Shown here in pieces: positions 1-6,092 of a stretch of 24,446 nucleotides of DNA. The stretch lies in the IMG/VR virus record IMGVR_UViG_3300031521_000344, positions 1-24,446 of that record; one strand, given 5' to 3'. Within the stretch, counting starts at the first letter, position 1, and each line of letters opens with the position of its first letter. Source of the DNA: a virus. Made by a program: the position numbers and the translations under genes. The notes below the pieces were generated by a model. It was given only the letters and a program-made list of their open reading frames with translations, had not been told where the DNA came from and ran no database searches.

Positions 1-402
1 CGGCATCACGGTGTCGCTAAACGAAAAGAAAAACTGCCGTACTGCCCCACGCTCGGTGAACATCACCTGAACTGGGAGGATAGGCATTTTAGAAGCACGT
101 CAGAAAAACGCCTCCGAAATATGGGGGCGTTTGTTCTTCCACTCTGGCAAGCACCTCCTCCGAATCACACACTTATCCACAGAAGCCTCGGCGAAACACC
201 TCGACCAGCTCCCAGTGAGATATATGACATGATAGCCGTGGCACAAGAGGGTGGACTGTATCAGGTCTTAAACACCTTAGACAACCGCACAACTGACCAT
301 TACAGAAAGCAGTTATTTATCGCAGCTATGGATACAGACGAAGCTATCGGACGGCTCACACGAAAAATGTACCTAACGCCCCAAGAATTGAGAGGATTTT
401 GA
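1..402 (+). CDS. Partial phage protein, His-rich (5' end outside window)
   Basis: The frame is open from the first base to a TGA at 400-402, so the gene starts upstream of the window; the first internal ATG (121) is not a convincing start because the codons before it read as protein. The visible part has a Cys, a His-His pair, an Arg-rich stretch and later HTLIHR, in the order C...HH...WEDRHFR...RN...H..IH. This spacing recalls a small HNH-like or zinc-binding phage family of unknown role. That resemblance is from memory and function is not assigned. The stop overlaps the next start by one base (TGATG), so the two are probably co-translated. Confidence 0.7.
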   Translation, partial: RHHGVAKRKEKLPYCPTLGEHHLNWEDRHFRSTSEKRLRNMGAFVLPLWQAPPPNHTLIHRSLGETPRPAPSEIYDMIAVAQEGGLYQVLNTLDNRTTDHYRKQLFIAAMDTDEAIGRLTRKMYLTPQELRGF

Positions 403-716
403 TGCGTCTTAAAATGAACGGTGAGAAAATAGACACCTCACCAGAAAACACATTACTATTCACGTTTGCAGGTGACTTAGCGATGTACAACTACGTGTAT
501 TTAGATGGAGAAAAATCATTTGCTCAGGTGTGGGAGCAAAGTACCAATGGAGAACTGTATAAAAAGCTCGCCAAAGAAGCTATCGAAGGGAAATACCCGA
601 CACACCAAAACCTCACCGTTCTACTAGAAGATGACCGCACAGCGTATGAGCAAATGGCTCTCAAAGACGTAGCCAGATTAAACGCAGTTCCTATTGGGTG
701 GCAAAAAAAACATTAA
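402..716 (+). CDS. Hypothetical phage protein, 104 aa
   Basis: I do not recognise this protein. The ATG at 402 shares its A with the upstream TGA stop (TGATG), which decides the start over the TTG three bases earlier. The product is soluble and mixed-charge, with no membrane segment and no Cys pairs, and has an acidic and aromatic middle (GDLAMYNYVYLDGEKSF). It sits directly before the DEDDy exonuclease in the same rightward unit, so a role in nucleic-acid metabolism is possible but is only inference from position. Confidence 0.75.
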   Translation: MRLKMNGEKIDTSPENTLLFTFAGDLAMYNYVYLDGEKSFAQVWEQSTNGELYKKLAKEAIEGKYPTHQNLTVLLEDDRTAYEQMALKDVARLNAVPIGWQKKH

Positions 717-725
717 AAAGGGGGA

Positions 726-1481
726 ATGATGGATGGGGTTAGAACATTACTCTATGACTTAGAGGTATCACCAATGTTAGCGTGGGCCTATGGGCCATCG
801 TATGAAACCAGACTCTTAAAAATAGAACAGTACCAAAAGATTATGAGCATATCGTGGCGGTGGCTCGGAGATAAGAAAATCCAGCACATGAGCCTGAAGA
901 ACCACGAACAAATAGAAATAGACACAAAGATACGTGACTTACTTGATGAAGCTGACATAGCCGTAGCACATAACGGGAAACGTTTTGATGACCGCATCTC
1001 TAGGGGTGCATTTTTAGTTGCGGGGTTGAAACCGCCCAGCCCATTCAAAAATGTTGATACAAAGATAATGGCAAAACAAATCGGCATGTTCCCAAGTAAC
1101 AGTTTAAATGATTTGTGTGAGATGTTCGGCTTCGGCACAAAGACAAAAGAAACCTACGCCGACCTCTGGTACGAAGCTTTTGTCCACCATGATAATAAAT
1201 CATGGAATAAGATGCGGATTTATAACGACCAAGACGTTGCCCTGCTCACCGTTCTGTATGAAAAACTACTCCCGTACTTCAACACACACCCAAATGTCGC
1301 TAACATAGCAGGAAAGATAGATGCCTGTCCGAAATGCGGTGGTACACGATTACATAGTCGAGGAGTACGGAAGACCAACGCCTCAACATTCAGGAGATAC
1401 CAGTGTCAGGACTGTGGCGGGTGGTGTACTGGCACACAAGCAATCAAATTAAAGAAAGTAGAGTTCACGAACTACTCATGA
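726..1481 (+). CDS. DEDDy 3'-5' exonuclease-like (RNase H fold) with C-terminal zinc ribbon
   Basis: The 251-residue product shows the DEDD exonuclease signature: D11 and E13 (YDLEV) as motif I, N83...F87-D88 (AHNGKRFD) as motif II and Y166xxxD170 (YNDQD) as motif III, so it is of the DEDDy type close to the YprB/RNase_H_2 and DnaQ-like families. These enzymes remove 3' nucleotides using two metal ions held by the acidic residues. A C-terminal zinc ribbon follows, with CPKC (201-204) and CQDC (227-230), probably for nucleic-acid binding. The start is ATG 726, with AGGGGG just upstream. The ATGA at its end couples it to the next gene. No polymerase domain is present; whether the substrate is DNA or RNA is not decided by sequence. 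Confidence 0.85.
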   Translation: MMDGVRTLLYDLEVSPMLAWAYGPSYETRLLKIEQYQKIMSISWRWLGDKKIQHMSLKNHEQIEIDTKIRDLLDEADIAVAHNGKRFDDRISRGAFLVAGLKPPSPFKNVDTKIMAKQIGMFPSNSLNDLCEMFGFGTKTKETYADLWYEAFVHHDNKSWNKMRIYNDQDVALLTVLYEKLLPYFNTHPNVANIAGKIDACPKCGGTRLHSRGVRKTNASTFRRYQCQDCGGWCTGTQAIKLKKVEFTNYS

Positions 1482-1666
1482 GCTACGAGGCACACAGGGA
1501 CGCTGCAAGCCATTATTCTAATGAAATGGTCAGGTTGTTCACTCCAGGCCACAACGCCACTCAGACAGCCCCGTATGAAGCTAACAGGAAGCAATATCTG
1601 CGAGAAGAAGTACTGAAGATGTGGGTTGGGAGCGGAATAATCCCCCCACCAGAGAACGTCACTTAA
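1478..1666 (+). CDS. Small hypothetical protein, 62 aa
   Basis: The start is ATG 1478, overlapping the exonuclease stop (ATGA); the same frame is open further upstream, but that part lies inside the exonuclease gene. The product (MSYEAHRDAASHYSNEMVRL...) is a short soluble, probably helical protein with no recognised motif. It is the last gene of the rightward unit, and its 3' end overlaps by four bases the 3' end of a convergent small gene. Confidence 0.7.
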   Translation: MSYEAHRDAASHYSNEMVRLFTPGHNATQTAPYEANRKQYLREEVLKMWVGSGIIPPPENVT

Positions 1667-1782
1667 AGTTGGTACTTAATACCCTCAACATCATAATTGA
1701 ACAACCCTTTGTGTTCTTCTTTTAATAACCACATATTCTTTTTGGGATTTTGGTGTTTATAGTCACGATAACTCTTTGACAT
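1663..1782 (-). CDS. Microprotein, 39 aa, Lys-rich
   Basis: This is a leftward ORF with a strong ribosome site (GGGAGGA, eight bases before the ATG at 1782). The product starts MSKSYRDYKHQNPKKN, is basic in its first half and has no Cys or membrane segment. It has its own candidate promoter about 30-60 bases upstream, and it ends convergently with the rightward gene before it. The clear SD and the promoter are what make this call credible despite the length. Function unknown. Confidence 0.65.
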   Translation of the reverse strand: MSKSYRDYKHQNPKKNMWLLKEEHKGLFNYDVEGIKYQL

Positions 1783-1812
1783 ATAAAATCCTCCCAAAGA
1801 GAGACTACACCT

Positions 1813-1842
1813 AGAATAAGCACACGGCTGTAATAATTCTTA
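1813..1842 (-). promoter_or_regulatory. Leftward promoter-like site with GCACACGG word
   Basis: On the minus strand this reads TAAGAA...AGCCGTGTGC-TTATTC. The GCCGTGTGC block next to the -10 is shared with the promoters at 5879-5907 and 9859-9887, but the -35 here is poor. It lies upstream of the 39-aa gene. The same DNA can also pair as AAGCACAC (1819-1826) with GTGTGCTT (1848-1855) followed by Ts, so it may double as a weak terminator for the rightward unit. Confidence 0.4.
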
Positions 1843-1913
1843 CTTAGTGTGCTTTTTCCGTGTGTGAGCGTACTTCGACAGGGGTAATTCTTCGTATGTG
1901 AGCAAAAATTCAA

Positions 1914-2087
1914 TCATAGGTTAGCGTCAGACGCTCGTTCTATTGTACCACTTTCCAGCACATTCAAAATAGTAGGCTCTAGCCCCTCTGTGGCTTTGAA
2001 GATTACTCTAGCGATGCTTTGCTTTATTCTTTCAGTTGCTTTTTGGGCTACTTCTTGGTGTTGGGGTGGGAGGTTGTGTTGGGTCAT
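1914..2087 (-). CDS. Small hypothetical protein, 57 aa
   Basis: The start ATG (2087) overlaps the stop of the upstream gene (ATGA). The product (MTQHNLPPQHQEVAQKATER...) has an amphipathic middle and no Cys or membrane segment. It is the last gene of the long leftward operon. No family recognised; the ORF is supported mainly by the coupling and by continuous coding in this block. Confidence 0.65.
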   Translation of the reverse strand: MTQHNLPPQHQEVAQKATERIKQSIARVIFKATEGLEPTILNVLESGTIERASDANL

Positions 2088-2260
2088 ATGCTTATTTTCC
2101 TTAGTATCTCACTTGCTTCGATTGCTGCATCGGTGTCATAGATATTAGCCATATCATATTGCCTGTTTATTGCCCGCACAACTGATTGGTCTAAATAATC
2201 CCACTGTCCTGTTTCTTTTAGCTTCTTTATTTTAAGTCGCATCTTTTCCGCTTCACTCAT
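2084..2260 (-). CDS. Small hypothetical protein, 58 aa
   Basis: The ORF is ATGA-coupled at both ends. The product (MSEAEKMRLKIKKLKETGQW...) is charged and likely helical, with a Lys-rich N-terminus and an acidic C-terminal half. No motif was recognised. The position in a chain of start/stop overlaps supports a translated gene. Confidence 0.65.
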   Translation of the reverse strand: MSEAEKMRLKIKKLKETGQWDYLDQSVVRAINRQYDMANIYDTDAAIEASEILRKISI

Positions 2261-2388
2261 TTCTCAACTCCTTTTGGTGGTAGGTGATTTTGCCAAGAGC
2301 CACACCTCGTGCAGTATGTTGCTACTGATTTTGTCATATTCCAAACGACAGCATATCTATGACCAAATATCCTACAAATTAGGCTCAT
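2257..2388 (-). CDS. Cys-pair microprotein, 43 aa (DUF1660-like)
   Basis: The product begins MSLICRIFGHRYAVVW and has YCTRCGSW later, i.e. C5, H10 and a CxxC knuckle. This layout (short hydrophobic start with C and H, then CxxCG) matches the small phage proteins grouped as DUF1660, which look like minimal zinc-binding proteins of unknown role. It is ATGA-coupled to both neighbours. The family call rests on the pattern only. Confidence 0.65.
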   Translation of the reverse strand: MSLICRIFGHRYAVVWNMTKSVATYCTRCGSWQNHLPPKGVEK

Positions 2389-2687
2389 TTCTCTACTCCA
2401 CAGTAATCTTTAAGTTTATTACGAAGCTCGGCACGAAACATGTTACGGGCTTTCGGCTCTGCATTATGTAATCTAGCCCATTCTTCGCCCCACATATCTC
2501 TGCCATTCTCATATCTGCCTACGTCTATGGGTTCATTTTCGCCCAACAACGTGTCTAGGTCTTTATAGATGGCTTCACGGGCTTCCTTGATGTGCGCGGG
2601 ATTGACCATAGGATTTGGCACACCCTTCAATGTAGCTACTGGGCTTGATTTGTCTGCTACGTCTTTTAGTCTATCTTCTAGCTTCAT
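2385..2687 (-). CDS. Hypothetical protein, 100 aa
   Basis: The start is ATG 2687, sharing a base with the upstream TGA (TGATG); a GTG one codon earlier is less likely. The product is highly charged and has no Cys pair or membrane segment except a single Cys near the end (DYCGVEK). Sequence such as MWGEEWARLHNAEPKARNMF suggests helices. No family recognised. Confidence 0.7.
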   Translation of the reverse strand: MKLEDRLKDVADKSSPVATLKGVPNPMVNPAHIKEAREAIYKDLDTLLGENEPIDVGRYENGRDMWGEEWARLHNAEPKARNMFRAELRNKLKDYCGVEK

Positions 2688-3046
2688 CACAGACCTTTCT
2701 TTAGCTCTGCCTCTAGTTTTAGAACTTTCTTATAGCTTTTTATTGCCTCTATTCGTGCTGCTGTTGTTTGCTGGGTGATGATGAGCATGATAGCGTCCAC
2801 ATATTCCTTTAGAAAGCGCTCATAATCGAACGCATCAGCCATGCCGAGTGCCTTAAAATAGCCCTCAATTTCTTCTCGTAGCTCATCACTTACAACCCCA
2901 TTGGGTGTGGGGGGAGTAGAGCTACTACCGCGACAGTTCCGACATGTTGCTTCTTCGGGTAGTTCAACAACTTCAGCTTTCATGTAGTCAAAGTAAATGC
3001 CGCATAGAGTTTTGGTATTATCTTTTTTCAAGTGTGTTTTGCTCAT
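2687..3046 (-). CDS. Hypothetical protein with N-terminal Cys knuckle, 119 aa
   Basis: The product has C15 (TLCGIYF) and CRNC near residues 36-39, so a small zinc site is possible. A Ser/Thr/Pro linker follows, then a long helical C-terminal half ending in a Lys/Glu-rich heptad-like stretch (SYKKVLKLEAELKK) that may be a coiled coil. It is coupled to both neighbours (ATGA upstream, TGATG downstream). The modular layout suggests an adaptor or regulator, which is inference only. Confidence 0.72.
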   Translation of the reverse strand: MSKTHLKKDNTKTLCGIYFDYMKAEVVELPEEATCRNCRGSSSTPPTPNGVVSDELREEIEGYFKALGMADAFDYERFLKEYVDAIMLIITQQTTAARIEAIKSYKKVLKLEAELKKGL

Positions 3047-3135
3047 ACTTTGTCCTTTGGTACTATGCCTTGTTTAACTAGCTCAGAATATGGGTTATAG
3101 TCTAGCCATTTTTCGTAACGGTTGGTTTCAGTCAT
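3043..3135 (-). CDS. Microprotein, 30 aa
   Basis: A 30-codon ORF with an excellent ribosome site (AAGGAGGTTACAC before ATG 3135) whose stop overlaps the next ATG. The product starts MTETNRYEKWLDYNPYSELV. The perfect SD and coupling argue for real translation. Function unknown; it could also act mainly to deliver ribosomes to the downstream gene. Confidence 0.6.
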   Translation of the reverse strand: MTETNRYEKWLDYNPYSELVKQGIVPKDKV

Positions 3136-3277
3136 GTGTAACCTCCTTAATAATTACTTTACCTACTTGTTGTGCGGCTAACTTCTCTGCTGCTAGTCTT
3201 TCAAGTATTCGTCTCGCATGTTCCTCGTAGCTTGTGTGCGGTTCGTAGCCTGATAGGGTTTCTAGGGGGTTGTTCAT
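3128..3277 (-). CDS. Small helical protein, 49 aa
   Basis: ATGA-coupled to the upstream 147-aa gene and overlapping the next start by eight bases, so its end codes the SD of the following gene. The product (MNNPLETLSGYEPHTSYEEH...) continues with a charged helix (ARRILERLAAEKLAAQQ). No family recognised. Confidence 0.65.
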   Translation of the reverse strand: MNNPLETLSGYEPHTSYEEHARRILERLAAEKLAAQQVGKVIIKEVTHD

Positions 3278-3717
3278 ACTGAAACCACATCATGTATAAC
3301 TTCTAGTCCTCCCAAAGCTTCGATAAACACAGTACTGGTTTTTGGGATTGCTATGTTAGCCTTGGGGTACTCAGCATACCGTTTGAATACGGCTACTCGC
3401 TTTATGTTGTGGGTGCGGTATTTTACAGGGTATCTATTCAACAGCCATTTTGGTGCTTTATCTTTTTTGAGGTGTTCAACCCAATTCAACGGAGTTTTAT
3501 AGTGAAAATACACTGTCGTTCTGTCCTCATGGATTTTACTAGCAAGCACATCAAATGAGGCTTGGATAATCTTACCCCGTATCATATCTTCCATCATAGT
3601 AAAGTCCATACTCTCTAAGGACGTATAGCCAATTTGTACAGCCACACCTTTGCGGATTTTCTCAAGAGTAATCTTATTTTGAGTAATAGTTTTTTCATCA
3701 GGTAGTACAATGCTCAT
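3274..3717 (-). CDS. Hypothetical protein, 147 aa
   Basis: A mixed alpha/beta, basic, Cys-free soluble protein. The middle (TTVYFHYKTPLNWVEHLKKD) and the basic run before residue 115 (KYRTHNIKRVAVFKRYAEYP) look like a folded domain. No motif recognised. It starts two bases after the upstream stop and is ATGA-coupled downstream, so it belongs to the same operon. Confidence 0.72.
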   Translation of the reverse strand: MSIVLPDEKTITQNKITLEKIRKGVAVQIGYTSLESMDFTMMEDMIRGKIIQASFDVLASKIHEDRTTVYFHYKTPLNWVEHLKKDKAPKWLLNRYPVKYRTHNIKRVAVFKRYAEYPKANIAIPKTSTVFIEALGGLEVIHDVVSV

Positions 3718-3719
3718 TG

Positions 3720-3974
3720 CTACTTATCCTTTCTTGAGGTAGGGCTAGCTTTCGCAGGGGTCAGTGGTTCGCTCGACAGGTCGGTAGCTTCTACTCTATC
3801 TATCTCAGCCCCACAGACGCAGCGTAGTTTAGTAACTGACTTATATGCTAATCCTGCTCCATTTTCATGGTGTTCATAGCTCCACTCCACTGGTATATCA
3901 AACCTGTGGTAGTCTGGTAGGTTCTTGCCATTGTAGTAAAATACGCAAGCTTCTTTGTATATTGGATTGCTCAC
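3720..3974 (-). CDS. Hypothetical protein, 84 aa, CxC motif
   Basis: The product has a Tyr/His-rich N-terminal half and a CVC motif at about residues 53-55 (LRCVCGAEIDR), then a Ser/Pro/Lys tail likely to be disordered. The region around GKNLPDYHRFDIPVEWSYEH is beta-like. Coupled by ATGA to the upstream gene. No family recognised. Confidence 0.7.
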   Translation of the reverse strand: MSNPIYKEACVFYYNGKNLPDYHRFDIPVEWSYEHHENGAGLAYKSVTKLRCVCGAEIDRVEATDLSSEPLTPAKASPTSRKDK

Positions 3975-4246
3975 ATCATCCTCTTTTCTATTAAGGCTCG
4001 TTCTGATTGAATGGCTGTGAGCGGCACACCCTCACTTGGTGAAATAAATGTAGCTATGGTCTCTGCCTCTAGTCGGGTTAATAGGGCTAAGTTTTGTACG
4101 GCGATGATGTTGAGAAACGGTTTGATATGCTCATCACCAAGTTCATCGGGCAACACTGAGTAGTAGCTATCACCTTGTAGGCTTGTCGCTAATTCTGCTA
4201 GTTCTTCTCTGAGTTGCTTCTCTAGGTCGTCTTTTGCTTTAGTCAT
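3971..4246 (-). CDS. Hypothetical helical protein, 91 aa
   Basis: The protein starts with a charged helix (MTKAKDDLEKQLREELAELA) and ends with another (IQSERALIEKRMM). It has no Cys or membrane segment. It is ATGA-coupled on both sides. The layout resembles the N-terminal helical parts of neighbouring small genes, but I see no clear homology among them. Confidence 0.7.
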   Translation of the reverse strand: MTKAKDDLEKQLREELAELATSLQGDSYYSVLPDELGDEHIKPFLNIIAVQNLALLTRLEAETIATFISPSEGVPLTAIQSERALIEKRMM

Positions 4247-4596
4247 AGTAGCTCTTTCCTTATTTGTGAGAGGGCAGTACGCTGTCTTGAGCGTAAACCA
4301 TTCTCATATACATCACGGCTATTATCTATTTGACGTGGAGTATTTTCACCTATCACTTCCTCTGCGACCCTATCCAGTACGGCTGTGGTGTGGGCGGAGA
4401 CATATTTCTCAAAAGTTCTGCGATATGCTGCTCGCTCATGTGCATCGTATATTCGTAGGTCAAGTATATTAAATAATTCTGTCTTTAGTTTATTTAGCTC
4501 GCTATTCCTGTCTGGCATGGCTACCTGTTTTGCGCCGCAACCAATACATTCTGCGTCTTTATCCATACCTGAAAATAAATGCTTGTGTTCTGTCAT
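4243..4596 (-). CDS. Hypothetical protein with N-terminal zinc-knuckle-like motif, 117 aa
   Basis: The N-terminus has H3, H5 and a CIGC motif (residues 17-20), consistent with a small metal site, followed by a long helical domain rich in Arg and Glu (AHERAAYRRTFEKYVSAHTT). An SD-like GGAGA precedes ATG 4596. It is the first gene of a coupled run that continues to 1914. It has the same architecture (Cys/His head, helical tail) as the 119-aa gene at 2687-3046. Confidence 0.7.
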   Translation of the reverse strand: MTEHKHLFSGMDKDAECIGCGAKQVAMPDRNSELNKLKTELFNILDLRIYDAHERAAYRRTFEKYVSAHTTAVLDRVAEEVIGENTPRQIDNSRDVYENGLRSRQRTALSQIRKELL

Positions 4597-4635
4597 ATAC
4601 TCTCCTTAGTTAGTTTGGTTGTGGGGGGCTAGAAA

Positions 4636-4717
4636 GTGTGCGCGAGAACCTGAGTTATTCACGACATTATCCGTCAGTCAGGTCTATGGCATTCGTGACA
4701 TACCTACTCGCGCACAC
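4636..4717. repeat. Long inverted repeat with GTGTGCGCGAG arms
   Basis: Arms at 4636-4646 and 4707-4717 are perfect 11-base complements with a 60-base interior. Inside, ACCTGA (4649-4654) pairs with TCAGGT (4678-4683). There is no T run on either side, so it is not a standard intrinsic terminator. The right arm lies in the last codons of the 42-aa gene; the remainder of 4597-4703 has no gene that I can see. Confidence 0.7.
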
Positions 4718-4832
4718 ATGCTGACCTCTCCATTGTGTTAGGGGCGTTGTCCTCAATTGCTATTTCCTGCACACATTCAGAACATCCTAAAAATGTAGGA
4801 GGGTGTAAAATGCTATTTCCATGTGGACACAT
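4704..4832 (-). CDS. Cys/His microprotein, 42 aa
   Basis: AGGAAA precedes ATG 4832 and a promoter-like site lies just upstream. The product begins MCPHGNSILHPPTFLGCSEC and has C2, H4, C17, C20 and a late C39, a plausible zinc-binding pattern. The TAG stop falls inside the 4636-4717 inverted repeat. Unknown function; supported by SD, promoter and the Cys pattern common to this operon. Confidence 0.6.
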   Translation of the reverse strand: MCPHGNSILHPPTFLGCSECVQEIAIEDNAPNTMERSACVRE

Positions 4833-4846
4833 ATATTTTCCTATCG

Positions 4847-4875
4847 TTTATAGTACTGGGCTGAACCTCTAGCAA
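4847..4875 (-). promoter_or_regulatory. Leftward promoter TTGCTA-17-TATAAA
   Basis: On the minus strand TTGCTA (4875-4870), a 17-base spacer and TATAAA (4852-4847) lie just upstream of the 42-aa gene, predicting a very short leader. The spacer does not contain the GTGTGC word found in other leftward promoters. The stretch up to 4930 holds only this site and a weak AGCAA/TTGCT hairpin. Confidence 0.5.
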
Positions 4876-4930
4876 TCCCCTAACGAGTATGGTTGCTTAG
4901 TCCACTTACGCTGGCACCCAGATTATAATG

Positions 4931-5683
4931 TTAAAGTTCTTTCAGATTATTGAGAGCTTTGGTTAGCTCTTCGGTTACTTGGTAGGTCTTACCACCAATG
5001 TTTATTGTTGGTGGCGTTTCCGCTTCTTTTTCTTCGATGTCGTTTATCTCGTAATCACCAAGTACGTATTGAGCTTCCCAATAATCAGTACCCATTTGGT
5101 CTGTGACATTCGTAATTTTTCCAGTGTCATCTCCACCGATAAACCAGCCCTTTATGTATGCTTTTTTATCGCAGACCCGAGCATTGCCATAGACCCGAGC
5201 ATCGCCATAGACCTGAGCATCGCCATAGACCTGAGCATTGCCATAGACCCGAGCATCGCCATAGACCTGAGCATCGCCATAGACCTGAGCATTGCCATAG
5301 ACCCGAGCATCGCCATAGACCCGAGCATTGCCATAGACCTGAGCATTGCCATAGACCCGAGCATTGCCATAGACCTGAGCATTGCCATAGACCCGAGCAT
5401 CGCCATAGACCCGAGCATTGCCATAGACCTGAGCATCGCCATAGACCCAAGCATTGCCAGAGACCCGAGCATTGCCATAGACCTGAGCATCGCCATAGAC
5501 CCAAGCATTGCCAGAGACCCGAGCATCGCCATTACTTAGTTTTTCACTCTCAACAAATCCACCCTTTTCGCCTTTTTTCACACCACGTTCAGGAATGTCT
5601 ACAGTTGCTTCTATGCGGAAAAGCTTTACGCCCCACGCATTTATTTTGGTTTCAGTGGTAAGTTTAAATTTATATTCTGACAT
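4931..5683 (-). CDS. Hexapeptide-repeat (left-handed beta-helix) protein, 250 aa
   Basis: An N-terminal cap of about 51 residues (KGEKGGFVESEKLSNG) leads into 20 hexapeptides of the form G-[DN]-A-[RQW]-V-[YS] (residues 52-171) and then a C-terminal domain of about 79 residues. Three hexapeptides make one coil of a left-handed parallel beta-helix, so roughly 6-7 coils are predicted. Proteins with this cap and repeat are common in phages and are often annotated as polymer-forming or YdcK-like; they lack an evident acyltransferase active site and their role is unknown. The ATG overlaps the upstream TAA by one base (TAATG). The repeat DNA keeps all frames open, which creates spurious ORFs. Confidence 0.85.
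   Translation of the reverse strand: MSEYKFKLTTETKINAWGVKLFRIEATVDIPERGVKKGEKGGFVESEKLSNGDARVSGNAWVYGDAQVYGNARVSGNAWVYGDAQVYGNARVYGDARVYGNAQVYGNARVYGNAQVYGNARVYGDARVYGNAQVYGDAQVYGDARVYGNAQVYGDAQVYGDARVYGNARVCDKKAYIKGWFIGGDDTGKITNVTDQMGTDYWEAQYVLGDYEINDIEEKEAETPPTINIGGKTYQVTEELTKALNNLKEL
5171..5530. repeat. 18-bp tandem repeat (about 20 units) inside a CDS
   Basis: Twenty near-identical 18-base units, differing at a few positions (C/T in GAC-CTG against GAC-CCG, CAT-CGC against CAT-TGC), encode the hexapeptides. Being a multiple of three, gain or loss of units by slippage would change beta-helix length without breaking the frame. Confidence 0.92.
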
Positions 5684-5790
5684 TATGTCTCCTTTACAGT
5701 TATTACAATTCGTTTAGGTTTGCGGCAAACTACGCAATGATTATTTATCCAACAGTGCTGCTTGTTGACTGCGTAAAATCCACACATCAT
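5683..5790 (-). CDS. Cys-rich microprotein, 35 aa
   Basis: Coupled to the upstream 22-aa ORF by ATGA and to the beta-helix gene by TAATG. The product begins MMCGFYAVNKQHCWINNHCV and has Cys at 3, 13, 19 and 22 (the last two as CVVC) plus His at 12 and 18, so it probably binds a metal. The C-terminal end encodes the AAGGAGA SD for the beta-helix gene. Confidence 0.6.
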   Translation of the reverse strand: MMCGFYAVNKQHCWINNHCVVCRKPKRIVITVKET

Positions 5791-5855
5791 TCTAAATCAT
5801 ACATGATGATGAACTGCTCACGCTCCCAGTTATCCATTCTTTCTTCTTCTGTCAT
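5787..5855 (-). CDS. Leader-size ORF, 22 aa
   Basis: AAAGGGGGCAC before ATG 5855 is a good ribosome site, about 25 bases after a strong promoter. The peptide (MTEEERMDNWEREQFIIMYD plus two residues) is acidic and helical. It is the first ORF of the transcript and is ATGA-coupled to the next, so it is either a genuine microprotein or a translational entry point. Confidence 0.5.
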   Translation of the reverse strand: MTEEERMDNWEREQFIIMYDLE

Positions 5856-5878
5856 GTGCCCCCTTTGTTAATACTTAC

Positions 5879-5907
5879 AGTCTAGCACACGGCTATAATT
5901 TAGTCAA
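5879..5907 (-). promoter_or_regulatory. Leftward promoter TTGACT-17-TAGACT with GTGTGC in spacer
   Basis: The minus strand has TTGACT (5907-5902), a 17-base spacer ending in GCCGTGTGC and TAGACT (5884-5879). The spacer word abuts the -10 as in the 9859-9887 promoter, with the same spacing, so it could be an extended -10 (TGTGC) or an operator. It would drive the 22-aa, 35-aa and beta-helix genes, and overlaps the 3' end of the 62-aa gene. Confidence 0.7.
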
Positions 5908-6092
5908 GAGCTTTTCTTAGCTTTTATCATGCTCTTGTGGAAAAATACCTCAACTAAATCGCCCACACTAATATCTTTTCCCCAGTAGATAGCCTCCTCT
6001 CCTGTGTCAAGCAAAACATGCGTCCTGAAATAGGGCTTTCCAGCTTTGTCTGTGCGCGGTTCGATGTGCTGTATCTCGATTACAGTCCTCAC
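5904..6092 (-). CDS. Small beta-rich protein, 62 aa
   Basis: A GTG start (6092) overlaps the NinG stop (GTGA). The product is beta-strand rich (MRTVIEIQHIEPRTDKAGKP then a strand-turn-strand pattern, GDLVEVFFHKSMIKAKK) and looks like a compact OB/SH3-type barrel, which is only an impression. The location behind NinG suggests a DNA-recombination accessory role. Confidence 0.7.
   Translation of the reverse strand: MRTVIEIQHIEPRTDKAGKPYFRTHVLLDTGEEAIYWGKDISVGDLVEVFFHKSMIKAKKSS

Noticed and set aside
788-1138. 116-codon leftward ORF over the exonuclease gene
   Set aside because: It is antisense to a gene with a full catalytic signature and has no SD.
1722-1913. 63-codon leftward ORF
   Set aside because: It lacks an SD and overlaps the promoter-like DNA and the better-supported 39-aa gene with a strong SD.
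4979-5661. Four or more long ORFs on both strands over the 18-bp repeat (such as 4979-5539 +, 5158-5661 +, 5152-5532 -, 5166-5504 -)
   Set aside because: A repeat unit that is a multiple of three keeps all frames open. Their proteins are monotonous (RPEHCH, SIAIDP, GLWQCS), whereas only the 4931-5683 frame has non-repeat domains, an SD and coupling.
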